From Methanobrevibacter sp. (lineage in GTDB: Archaea; Methanobacteriota; Methanobacteria; Methanobacteriales; Methanobacteriaceae): 22,972 nt of DNA. Each line of letters starts with the position of its first letter. Positions within the stretch are counted from its first letter, which is position 1. The notes beneath the pieces were generated by a model. It was not told the origin of the DNA and did no database searches. It saw only the letters and a list, made by a program, of their open reading frames with translations. The stretch lies in contig JAUNXD010000004.1 in the NCBI GenBank assembly GCA_030539985.1, forward strand, positions 1 through 22,972, given 5' to 3'. The translations under genes and the position numbers were made by a program. This document shows, piece by piece, positions 14,130-21,252 of this stretch.

Positions 14130-15092
14130 TCACACCCTTTTTTCCAATCTAGGTATCTCATTGCGCGGAACGTATCGTTTAGGATGAGTTGCATGAGGAT
14201 TATATAATAGCCTTCTAAAACCTAAAGAAATCAGCATCGGATTTTTGACATCATATTGTTTATCCTTTAAAATCCATTTTCTAAGCAAATCTCCTAATCC
14301 TCCGCCGGTTAAAACATCCATGAAGTAATCTCCAAATGTCGGATCAAGCAGCCTCAGTTGCTGTCTGAAAAATACTCTTAAATTGTTTCTTCTGACAAAT
14401 GCAATCAGTGCCACGGTCAGGATGCCGAACAGTATGACTGACCATAATCCTCCAATCAGATAGAATGCGATTCCAAGAGCAACACCGAATGAATGGTTTC
14501 CGACTTCCCCCAACATGATTTTTCCAGAAAAGTCCAATGGGGAATATGCCAGACAGACCACCAGTATTAATAGTGGAGTATATGCCGCAGGTAATTCGCT
14601 TACATTTGGAGAACCGATAATCAACATCACCAGAATTGTCAGGACTGACATTATCATGGTTACGATACATGTTGATCCAGGCTGCATGTCGGAAATGTTT
14701 AAAGGCTGAACCATAAGAGCTATGAAAATTGAGGATATTCCCAACCCTTCCATAAATCCTACGGCCATAACAACAATTATTCCGATTCCTCTTGACAGCT
14801 GACCCCATTCAATGCCGAACGGAGACTTTTTTCTTCCTAAAACATCATCGATAAAAGCAAAAATACCAATGAATAAAATCAGATTGTTATAACCAGGCAA
14901 CATGTAAAAGGACAGTATCAAAAATGGAACCAATCCTATTGCACGTGGAATTCCTCCCCGAACATTAGGAAACAGGTTTCCCAAATATCCTCTTTTTCCC
15001 AAAAATCTAAAAAGAATATCGAGAACTGCGGTACCTAATGCAGTTACAACAAAAACAAATATCAATGCAAAAAGTATCGATGAATACATCAT
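14130..15092 (-). CDS. MraY-like glycosyltransferase family 4 membrane protein
   Basis: The 320-residue polytopic protein has about nine or ten hydrophobic spans and GT4 signatures. IPRAIGL (49-54 region) matches the family's early G-x-P-R-x-G loop. FIDDVLGRKK contains D82-D83, the counterpart of the MraY DDYLK motif. NISDMQPG (N132, D135) replaces NLTDGLDG, and KIMLGEVGNHSFG (191-203) replaces the GD-G-S/H loop with Glu for Asp. Such enzymes transfer phospho-sugar to undecaprenyl- or dolichyl-type phosphate. With the MurG-like gene directly behind it, lipid-I-type precursor formation for pseudomurein is the best inference. TTGTGATAAT precedes the ATG pair (15087-15092). It follows pelota on the same strand after 59 bases. 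Confidence 0.85.
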   Translation of the reverse strand: MMYSSILFALIFVFVVTALGTAVLDILFRFLGKRGYLGNLFPNVRGGIPRAIGLVPFLILSFYMLPGYNNLILFIGIFAFIDDVLGRKKSPFGIEWGQLSRGIGIIVVMAVGFMEGLGISSIFIALMVQPLNISDMQPGSTCIVTMIMSVLTILVMLIIGSPNVSELPAAYTPLLILVVCLAYSPLDFSGKIMLGEVGNHSFGVALGIAFYLIGGLWSVILFGILTVALIAFVRRNNLRVFFRQQLRLLDPTFGDYFMDVLTGGGLGDLLRKWILKDKQYDVKNPMLISLGFRRLLYNPHATHPKRYVPRNEIPRLEKRV

Positions 15093-15151
15093 ATTATCAC
15101 AATTTAAAAAATTTTACACTATTACTTTTAATTTTTCTTATTAATAAATTT

Positions 15152-16213
15152 TTAACCAATTTCATATCTTAAGATTGCAGCCATTCCACCGAGGCTCTCC
15201 AACTGTTTTCCGCCCTCATGTTCACTGCTTATGACCATGACTTCACCTTTCATGTTCTCAACCATATCCATATCGCTGCCCATATCTTCACCGGCAACCT
15301 TGGTATCGAGAATAAGAAGCTTGTCGACTGCACCGAGATTGATTGCGTTTTTGGTTTCCCTGATTCCGTATGCTACTTTAGAGGAATTTTTGCTGATTTG
15401 AGTCAGAAGATTATTGATGGCACCCATTTCAAGGGCCACACGATTTTCGGAAGTCAGCTTTTCGACTGTTCCCTTTTTAAGTATTTCGCTGATTCCGTTC
15501 CTTCCACCGGATCCTGTTGATTCTATGATAGACATCTTTGCCAAATCAGGATGCTTATCCTTCAGATAATCATAAAAATCGTTTTTGACAAATCCCGGAC
15601 CGGCAATGACAATATTCTGAATTGAATCGAATTTGGTTATTGATTCAATGACCTTTTCATAAAACTGAATGATATTCTTCTGCCTGTTTTTATCCACTAT
15701 CCTTTTGCCTGAGACATGTCCCTTAATCGGACCATAGTATTCAATTCCGAACTGTCTCATCAAACCAAGTGTTGCCGTATCATCCTCTAAAACAACAATG
15801 ATTGCAGATAGCTTTTTTGATGCATCAATTGCCTGATTGAGCCTGTTGATTGCCCATTTCGGCCATCTTGATTTTATGATTGTCAATGGAGTGTTGAGCT
15901 TTACTTCAAGAGTGTGGTGAGAGCCCAAAGGTATCAAATCATCAGGGCCACGAGTGATTACTCCTGTCAATCTCAATTTTCCAGTGAAAAGATGAAATGA
16001 GATATTTTCAATGTCCAAACCCAGATAAAATGTTTTCTTAACGCCACGGTCATTTCGAATTTTATCTCCTGAAGTGTCCTGTATGCGGCGGGTCGTTTTG
16101 GATGAGGCATTGTCTCCAACTTCAATAATGTGTGATAAATGCCACAGGTCATCCAACGTTTCGGGAACGACTTTAACGATTCCTTCCTTTTCATCCTCAT
16201 TTATAATTTTCAT
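15152..16213 (-). CDS. pelA: Pelota/Dom34 mRNA surveillance protein
   Basis: The 353-residue protein has the three pelota domains. The first is an Sm-like N-terminal domain (MKIINEDEKEGIVKVVPETLDDLWHL to about residue 130). The second is an eRF1-like central domain (SAIIVVLEDDTATLGLM onwards). The third is a C-terminal domain with KVAYGIRETKNAINLGAVDKLLI. No GGQ motif is present, as expected. With archaeal EF1A acting in place of Hbs1, and ABCE1, it splits stalled ribosomes and supports no-go decay. The ATG follows GTGAGAT. The gene diverges from tyrA across 58 bases. Confidence 0.96.
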   Translation of the reverse strand: MKIINEDEKEGIVKVVPETLDDLWHLSHIIEVGDNASSKTTRRIQDTSGDKIRNDRGVKKTFYLGLDIENISFHLFTGKLRLTGVITRGPDDLIPLGSHHTLEVKLNTPLTIIKSRWPKWAINRLNQAIDASKKLSAIIVVLEDDTATLGLMRQFGIEYYGPIKGHVSGKRIVDKNRQKNIIQFYEKVIESITKFDSIQNIVIAGPGFVKNDFYDYLKDKHPDLAKMSIIESTGSGGRNGISEILKKGTVEKLTSENRVALEMGAINNLLTQISKNSSKVAYGIRETKNAINLGAVDKLLILDTKVAGEDMGSDMDMVENMKGEVMVISSEHEGGKQLESLGGMAAILRYEIG

Positions 16214-16242
16214 AATCTCACAATAATTTTTCTAGTTAATAT

Positions 16243-16250
16243 TTTATATA
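16243..16250 (+). promoter_or_regulatory. Shared TATA element between pelota and tyrA
   Basis: ATTTTATATAC contains TTTATATA 22-29 bases before the tyrA ATG, which has no SD sequence, so a leaderless tyrA message is predicted. On the minus strand the same block (GTATATAAAAT) lies about 30-39 bases before the pelota ATG. Only 58 bases separate the genes. Confidence 0.45.
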
Positions 16251-16271
16251 CTTACTAAATAAAAATAATTA

Positions 16272-17582
16272 ATGATTGAAATGAATGTTGGAATTATTGG
16301 TGGTAGTGACGGTTTGGGTAAAACTTTAGTCTACTACTTCAGAGACGAATTTGATGTGTTCATTACAGGCAGAGACCATAATAAAGGCAGAAACGTTGCG
16401 GATGAATTGAATGTCAATTATATTGAGTCCAATACAGACCTTACAAACATCAGCGACATTTTAGTGATATCTGTACCAATCCAATATACGTGTGACGTTA
16501 TCCGTGAGGTTGCCCCATTCATGAAAAGCGGCTCCGTCATGGTTGATGTGACTTCAGTCAAGGAGGGTCCTTCAAAAACAATGGCAGAAGTGCTTCCTGA
16601 CAATATAGAATACATTCCGACACACCCTGTCTTCGGTCCGAGAACAACAAGACTGGACAATCAGGTAATCGTTCTGACAGCAGACAGAAAGGGAAAATGG
16701 TATCCTAAGGTATATGACTACCTGGCCGGCAAGAACATGAGAATCATAGAAACCAGCGCCGAAAAGCATGATTTCATGATGAGCATCGTACAGGTTCTAA
16801 CCCACTTTTCATTTATTTCAACCGCTTCTGCAATAGAGAAGCTGCGTGTGGACATCTCCGAAACCGAGGATTATGAAAGTCCTATTTACAATCTCATGAT
16901 CGATATGATTGCACGTATCGTATCCCAAAATCCTTATCTCACCTACAACATTCAGTCCATGAATACGAATGGGGACAAAATCAGAAATACATTTGCCGAT
17001 GCCGTTCTGGAGCTTAGGGATGTTATCAACAATGAGAATGAGGAAAAATTCATTGACATTGCAATCAAGGCAACAAAGAATATGGGAGACATCACAAATG
17101 CCTTGGGTAGAAGTGACAAGGCAATAAGCTCATTGAACTATGAATACACCTACCTTTTCAAATCAGTCGGTAAGGAAGTCGGCCTGAAACATATCTACTC
17201 CGGAAAAATTCATGTGGGAATTCTTGAGAGCGTGGATGGAAAAACCGCTGTTTTGAAAGATGGAAATAAAGTTAAAAAACTCAGGATAGCAAATATCAGG
17301 ATTCTGCTTCCCGAAGAGCTTCAGCAGTGGAAAATTGAAAATCTGAAAACGAAAACCAAATCCATCAGCTGCGTATTTCCAAAAAATGTCAATGCCGACA
17401 TCATACAAAAAACCGTGCTGATGCATGACAACGTATTGGACGTCAAATTGACTGACGCTTACGATGGCCCTCAGATTAACGATGATTTCATTAGCCTGAC
17501 ATTTGAAATCACTGCTTTAAACAAAGAGGATATTGAAAGGGTCAAAGGGCTTTTCACCGGTTTTGGCGGAGTTCTCAGATAA
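16272..17582 (+). CDS. tyrA: Prephenate dehydrogenase (TyrA) with archaeal C-terminal extension
   Basis: The 436-residue protein starts with a Rossmann motif, VGIIGGSDGLGK (about residues 6-17), followed by VISVPIQYTCDVI and the family's HPVFGPRTT. An all-helical dimerisation domain runs to about residue 290. TyrA oxidatively decarboxylates prephenate to 4-hydroxyphenylpyruvate in tyrosine synthesis. The last ~130 residues (from about 305, KHIYSGKIHVGILESVDG) are an extra domain, possibly regulatory, found in some methanogen TyrA proteins. ATG 16281 is an in-frame alternative, and no SD precedes either start. The nearby TATA box suggests a leaderless message. Confidence 0.88.
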   Translation: MIEMNVGIIGGSDGLGKTLVYYFRDEFDVFITGRDHNKGRNVADELNVNYIESNTDLTNISDILVISVPIQYTCDVIREVAPFMKSGSVMVDVTSVKEGPSKTMAEVLPDNIEYIPTHPVFGPRTTRLDNQVIVLTADRKGKWYPKVYDYLAGKNMRIIETSAEKHDFMMSIVQVLTHFSFISTASAIEKLRVDISETEDYESPIYNLMIDMIARIVSQNPYLTYNIQSMNTNGDKIRNTFADAVLELRDVINNENEEKFIDIAIKATKNMGDITNALGRSDKAISSLNYEYTYLFKSVGKEVGLKHIYSGKIHVGILESVDGKTAVLKDGNKVKKLRIANIRILLPEELQQWKIENLKTKTKSISCVFPKNVNADIIQKTVLMHDNVLDVKLTDAYDGPQINDDFISLTFEITALNKEDIERVKGLFTGFGGVLR

Positions 17583-17605
17583 TTGTTTTATTTGATACGA
17601 ACATT

Positions 17606-17675
17606 AATTAAAGTGTCAAAAAGTAATTAAATTTTAAAACTTAAAACTACACTTTAATTTTTACTGTTTTTTATT
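17606..17675 (+). terminator. Candidate terminator after tyrA
   Basis: AATTAAAGTGT (17606-17616) and ACACTTTAATT (17649-17659) are perfect 11-base inverted arms around a 32-base loop. They are followed by TTTACTGTTTTTTATTG. The long loop and weak A/T arms make the hairpin modest, but the T-rich tail fits archaeal termination. Confidence 0.4.
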
Positions 17676-17781
17676 GAAAGATTATTAAAATCAAATTTTA
17701 CCCAAATTATTTATATTGATTAATTTTTATGGAAAATCATCATTTCTAAAAACTTTTTGCAAAACTTTCAAAACCGAAACC

Positions 17782-17789
17782 TTTATATA
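17782..17789 (+). promoter_or_regulatory. TATA box of cdc48
   Basis: CCGAAACCTTTATATAG has a strong BRE-like stretch followed by TTTATATA. Initiation near 17813 would give a leader of about 80 nt. That is long for an archaeal mRNA and leaves room for control elements. Confidence 0.6.
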
Positions 17790-17821
17790 GTAAAACATAC
17801 ACAGATTAGTTTGTCAATAAA

Positions 17822-17842
17822 GTTACAAAAAGTAACAAAAAG
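17822..17842 (+). promoter_or_regulatory. Doubled ACAAAAAG motif and GTTAC/GTAAC palindrome in the cdc48 leader
   Basis: TACAAAAAGTAAC (17824-17836) repeats the 13-mer found ahead of the ACT regulator gene, and a second ACAAAAAG follows exactly ten bases later (17835-17842). GTTAC and GTAAC (17822-17836) also form an inverted repeat around AAAAA. Binding by a regulator is inferred only. Confidence 0.3.
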
Positions 17843-17893
17843 ATTTTGACACATTACATTTACATACATTACAGCCAAACGGAGATGATAAAA

Positions 17894-20095
17894 ATGGCAG
17901 AAAATGAAATTACACTAAAAGTTGCAGAAGCAATTTCACAAAAGGATGTCGGTCAGGGCATAGCAAGACTTGATCCCAACGTCATGGATGACTTAGGAAT
18001 CCATGAAAGGGAACTTGTCGAAATCGTCGGTGAGAGAAGAACTGCAGCTATCGCTCTTCCTTCACAAACTGACATTGGCCTTGGAGTCATAAGAATTGAC
18101 GGACTTGTGCGTAAAAACTCCGGAGCAACCATCGGTGGAGAAGTAACCGTCAAAAAGGCCAAAGCCACTGAAGCTAAAAAAGTCGTTTTGGCACCAACTG
18201 AAAATAACATACGTGTACAGGGAGATGTGCGCGGATTATTTGCCGGTAAGGTAATGGTTCAGGGAGACATTATCGGATCCCAAATCAGAGCCCCAAGACC
18301 AAGCATGAACATGGGCTTCGGAAGCATATTCGATGACTTGATGGACTTCACTCCTGCGATGAAGGAAATCAAATTCGCAGTAGTATCCACCAATCCTAAA
18401 GACATCGTCATTGTAGGTCCAAACACCGAAGTGCAATTGCACGAGTCTCCTGTTGACGTTTCTAAAATCGAAGGTGTCGGAAACCTCGTTGACGTAAGCT
18501 ACGAAGACATCGGAGGGCTAAAAGAAGAGGTTAAAAAAGTAAGGGAAATGATTGAAATCCCACTTAAAAGACCTGAACTCTTTGAGAAACTAGGTATCGC
18601 ACCTCCAAAAGGAGTGCTGATGCACGGACCTCCAGGTACCGGTAAAACATTGCTGGCCAAAGCTGTAGCCAGTGAAAGTGATGCCCATTTCATTGCGATT
18701 AACGGACCTGAAATCATGAGCAAATATGTGGGTGGATCTGAAGAGAACCTCAGAGAATACTTTGAAGAAGCAGAGGAAAACTCCCCTTCAATCATATTCA
18801 TTGATGAATTAGATGCAATAGCTCCAAAAAGAGAAGAAACCAATGGAGAAGTTGAAAGAAGAACCGTTGCACAACTTCTAACATTGATGGATGGTCTAAA
18901 ATCACGTGGACAGGTAGTCGTAATCGGTGCAACCAACAGACCGGATTCACTTGATCCTGCGCTCAGAAGACCTGGAAGATTCGACCGTGAAATAGAAATC
19001 GGAGTGCCCGACGCCGAAGAGAGAAAAGAGGTTCTTGAAATCCACACAAGAAACATGCCTCTTGCAGACGACGTTGATTTGGATAAGATTTCAAATACCA
19101 CTCACGGATTTGTAGGAGCAGATCTTGAATCATTATGTAAAGAAGCTGCTATGAGAGTAGTAAGAAGAATATTACCTGAAATCCAAAACGATGAAGAAAT
19201 CCCTAAAGAAGTAATGGAAAAAATCGTCGTTACAGGAGACGACTTCAAAAATGCACAAAAAGAAATCCAGCCTTCAGCGCTCAGAGAGGTTCTTGTGCAG
19301 ATTCCAGACATCAAATGGGATGACGTGGGCGGTCTTGAAGACGTCAAACAGGAACTTAAGGAAGCTGTTGAATGGCCTTTAAAACATCCTGAAACCTTCC
19401 AACGCCTTGGAATAAGACCTCCAAAAGGAACATTATTATATGGTGTTCCGGGAACAGGTAAAACCCTTCTTGCAAAAGCCGTGGCAAGTGAAAGTGAAGC
19501 GAACTTCATTTCAGTGAAAGGACCAGAACTCCTTTCTAAATGGGTTGGCGAATCTGAAAAAGGTGTGCGTGAAGTATTCAGAAAAGCGAAACAGGCTTCC
19601 CCTACAGTTATCTTTTTCGATGAAATAGATGCAATAGCCAGTGCACGCAGCGGAAACGACACTGACAGTGGAGTAACCAAAAGGGTAGTCAATCAGCTGC
19701 TGACTGAAATGGACGGTTTGGAAGAGCTTGAAGATGTGGCAATCATTGCCGCAACCAACAGACCGGACATTCTGGATGCCGGATTGATGAGGCCTGGAAG
19801 GTTCGACAGACACATTCAAGTCAAAGAGCCTGATGAAGAAGCAAGGGTATCAATCTTTGAAGTGCACACCAAAGGCATGCCTCTTGCAAGTGATGTTGAT
19901 CTTAAAAAACTAGCCAAAAACACTGAAGGATATGTCGGAGCAGACATTGAAGCTGTCTGCAGAGAGGCAGCAATGCTTGCCTTAAGGGAAGACATGGACG
20001 CCAGCGAAATTCCATACAAATACTTTAAAGATGCAATCGATAAAGTGAAGCCTGGAAACAGGCCAAATGAAGAACAGTTAGTTCAGTACATGTAG
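17894..20095 (+). CDS. cdc48: Cdc48/VAT-type AAA+ ATPase (p97 homologue)
   Basis: From ATG 17894 (SD GGAGATGAT) the protein has 733 residues. The N domain (1 to about 190) is a double-psi barrel plus a second subdomain that binds substrate. D1 has Walker A GPPGTGKT (245-252) and Walker B IFIDELDAIA (301-310). D2 has Walker A GVPGTGKT (517-524) and Walker B VIFFDEIDAIA (from about 572). Arginine-finger segments RRPGRFDR and RPGRFDR follow each. The hexamer unfolds proteins, often for the 20S proteasome. The C-terminus ends QLVQYM, with a penultimate tyrosine that only partly fits a proteasome-docking HbYX motif. An upstream in-frame TTG (17846) lacks an SD sequence and is rejected. Confidence 0.96.
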   Translation: MAENEITLKVAEAISQKDVGQGIARLDPNVMDDLGIHERELVEIVGERRTAAIALPSQTDIGLGVIRIDGLVRKNSGATIGGEVTVKKAKATEAKKVVLAPTENNIRVQGDVRGLFAGKVMVQGDIIGSQIRAPRPSMNMGFGSIFDDLMDFTPAMKEIKFAVVSTNPKDIVIVGPNTEVQLHESPVDVSKIEGVGNLVDVSYEDIGGLKEEVKKVREMIEIPLKRPELFEKLGIAPPKGVLMHGPPGTGKTLLAKAVASESDAHFIAINGPEIMSKYVGGSEENLREYFEEAEENSPSIIFIDELDAIAPKREETNGEVERRTVAQLLTLMDGLKSRGQVVVIGATNRPDSLDPALRRPGRFDREIEIGVPDAEERKEVLEIHTRNMPLADDVDLDKISNTTHGFVGADLESLCKEAAMRVVRRILPEIQNDEEIPKEVMEKIVVTGDDFKNAQKEIQPSALREVLVQIPDIKWDDVGGLEDVKQELKEAVEWPLKHPETFQRLGIRPPKGTLLYGVPGTGKTLLAKAVASESEANFISVKGPELLSKWVGESEKGVREVFRKAKQASPTVIFFDEIDAIASARSGNDTDSGVTKRVVNQLLTEMDGLEELEDVAIIAATNRPDILDAGLMRPGRFDRHIQVKEPDEEARVSIFEVHTKGMPLASDVDLKKLAKNTEGYVGADIEAVCREAAMLALREDMDASEIPYKYFKDAIDKVKPGNRPNEEQLVQYM

Positions 20096-20119
20096 GGAGA
20101 AAAATCCCTACATTTTTCT
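20090..20119 (+). terminator. Hairpin terminator overlapping the cdc48 stop codon
   Basis: ATGTAGGGA (20090-20098) and TCCCTACAT (20105-20113) pair perfectly around GAAAAA, followed by TTTTTC. The TAG stop (20093-20095) is within the first arm. The form is close to a bacterial intrinsic terminator. It is also the first of three tandem hairpins. Confidence 0.65.
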
Positions 20120-20262
20120 TCCAATCATTATTATTTGATTTCTAACCATATTGGGAAAGATACAGACATCTTTCCCTAAACCTCCATTATATTGACAAAA
20201 TTTCTCTACCGATTTGGGAAGATATGGAATCTTCCCATCAACCTCTATTTTTTTGATTTTCA
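20090..20262 (+). repeat. Three tandem degenerate ~62-base hairpin units
   Basis: Hairpins begin at 20090, 20153 and 20215, a spacing of 63 and 62 bases. Stems are ATGTAGGGA/TCCCTACAT, GGGAAAGAT/ATCTTTCCC (20153-20176) and TGGGAAGAT/ATCTTCCCA (20215-20237), each 9 perfect pairs with loops of 5-6 bases. Units 2 and 3 are preceded by similar sequence (ATTTCTAACCATATT and ATTTCTCTACCGATTT) and followed by AACCTCCAT or AACCTCTAT. The stems differ in sequence but stay paired, so the RNA or DNA fold seems to be what is kept. The function is unknown; stacked terminators or a small RNA are possible. Confidence 0.6.
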
Positions 20263-20462
20263 ATATATTTTAACTGCAAAAAGTATTCAAGCTCGTAAAA
20301 TTGTATTCTGCATGAAATATTGCTTTCACTATGAAAATGAAGATTACTATAAACTTTATATACTTCAAAGACCCATAATATTAGTGTGGCAGGAAAAATG
20401 AGAATTTTTTCGATGCAAAAAAATAAAGAATTTATACGAATTTATCAAAAAAAGGCAAGAAT
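20263..20462 (+). other. Region between the hairpin repeats and the damaged two-gene locus
   Basis: No convincing gene lies in the first 130 bases, which are A/T-rich. A TATA box at 20355-20362 and a small reading frame from 20398 occupy the rest (separate entries). Confidence 0.6.
20355..20362 (+). promoter_or_regulatory. TATA box of the HEPN-type locus
   Basis: ATAAACTTTATATACTTC contains TTTATATA. Initiation near 20386 would fall just before the AGGA SD of the small reading frame at 20398 and about 77 bases before the first larger frame. Confidence 0.45.
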
Positions 20463-20469
20463 ATGTTAA
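20398..20469 (+). CDS. Possible 23-residue leader peptide
   Basis: ATG at 20398, directly behind AGGAAA, opens a 23-residue frame (MRIFSMQKNKEFIRIYQKK then ARIC). Its TAA stop (20467-20469) overlaps the start of the next frame in ATATGTTAA. It has the best SD in this locus and lies right after the predicted transcription start. It could be a leader peptide coupled to the next gene, the displaced N-terminus of that gene, or chance. The basic composition alone does not show coding. Confidence 0.3.
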   Translation: MRIFSMQKNKEFIRIYQKKARIC

Positions 20470-20789
20470 GAAGCGACTGTAATGGCACAATCATGCTTTC
20501 ATCCGAAAGCGAAATTGTTAAAAATAATGAATTTCTATCCAAACTTGAACAAAAACTTATAGATTTAAGTGCAAGATATGGTTTAGGAGATGTCTTATTT
20601 AGAGAGAAAAATCCTTTAAATAATAACTCATCAAATTCATTTTACATTAGAGCCCCTAAAACATGGTCTAATCAAAAGATTTTTGATGTTTGAGAGCCAA
20701 TTTCTGATGAAGTGCATGTTTTTGCTAAAAATGAAGGTATTGAAACCCTATCTGAAATTTGCTTCGTAATTGTTTCAGATAGATACTGA
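20463..20789 (+). pseudogene. Small unrecognised gene interrupted by an in-frame TGA, partner of the HEPN-like gene
   Basis: The frame reads from ATG 20463 for 76 codons to TGA at 20691-20693. It then continues open for 31 more codons (EPISDEVHVFAKNEGIE onwards to IVSDRY) before a second TGA at 20787-20789. The residues on both sides of the first TGA look like one protein: APKTWSNQKIFDV, then EPISDEVH. A single G-to-A change from TGG (Trp) would explain the stop. I do not recognise the family. Its place eight bases before a HEPN-like gene fits the antitoxin slot of a two-gene toxin-antitoxin operon. The true start may instead be ATG 20493. Confidence 0.55.
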
Positions 20790-20797
20790 GATACATC

Positions 20798-21188
20798 ATG
20801 GTTTATGCATTCGTACCTCAACATCTCATAGATTTGGCTGAATATTTAAACAACAAGGAATTTTCAGATGAATACTATGATTTGCAATGCATTTACAGAA
20901 CAATTATTAATAGAGCATACATTTCAACATATTTGTACACAAAAGAATGGATTATTAATAATGGACTTTATTATGATGTTAAATATTATTCAAAAAGAGA
21001 TGTTGGATATCACATAGCTATCTGCATCGCATTAGAAAAACTTAATAGACATCATATAAGCAAAGTTTATGAAGAACTCATTGAATTAAGGGTTGATGCA
21101 GATTACGATATTGTAACAATCATCACCCCCAAATGATGCTCAAAGAGCTCTGAACTTGGCAGAAAGTATCCAAACAGCATTGCAATGA
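20798..21188 (+). pseudogene. HEPN-domain-like protein gene with a one-base frameshift near its 3' end
   Basis: From ATG 20798 the frame gives 112 residues and stops at TGA 21134-21136. It contains HEPN-type features: IINRAYISTYLYTKEWI (compare the NRAYYAA helix) and ELRVDADYD near the end. After the stop, the frame one base ahead encodes DAQRALNLAESIQTALQ and then TGA (21186-21188), the kind of helix that normally follows LRxxADYD. Removing one C from the C5 run (21126-21130) joins the two as ITPNDAQRALNL. HEPN proteins are often RNase toxins; NRHHIS is a possible weak form of the R-x4-6-H site. It is a pseudogene, a phase-variable gene or a sequence error. Confidence 0.65.
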
Positions 21189-21252
21189 AAAAAATATTTT
21201 TTTTAGAATCCTCATTTCAGATTAAAGACAATATTGACATGACAATATTAAA

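Larger units (their letters stand above)
17583..17893 (+). other. Intergenic region between tyrA and cdc48
   Basis: This 311-base stretch holds no convincing gene. From left to right it contains a hairpin and T-rich candidate terminator (17606-17675), about 100 bases of A/T-rich DNA without recognisable signals, a canonical TATA box (17782-17789), a doubled ACAAAAAG motif, and the cdc48 SD sequence GGAGATGAT (17881-17889). Confidence 0.7.

Noticed and set aside
14125..14133. GTG start for the MurG-like gene overlapping the MraY-like stop
   Set aside because: This GTG is part of the likely ribosome-binding sequence GGTGTGAT for the ATG at 14124, which starts the usual hydrophobic first strand.
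17846..17893. TTG-initiated 16-residue extension of cdc48
   Set aside because: The extension is encoded by low-complexity leader sequence and lacks an SD. The ATG at 17894 has GGAGATGAT and begins a normal VAT N domain.
18499..19692. Two open frames of about 200 codons each on the strand opposite cdc48
   Set aside because: They lie antisense to the duplicated AAA domains and resemble each other only because D1 and D2 are homologous. They have no SD sequence or family features and are serine/leucine-rich, as expected for antisense of a strongly coding gene.
20090..20262. CRISPR array
   Set aside because: The units are degenerate hairpins about 62 bases apart with unequal stems. Repeats are not identical and there are no distinct spacers.
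20192..20401. 69-codon plus-strand frame after cdc48
   Set aside because: It runs through a hairpin repeat and A/T-rich DNA, has an odd Phe/Tyr/Ile-rich composition, and lacks an SD sequence.
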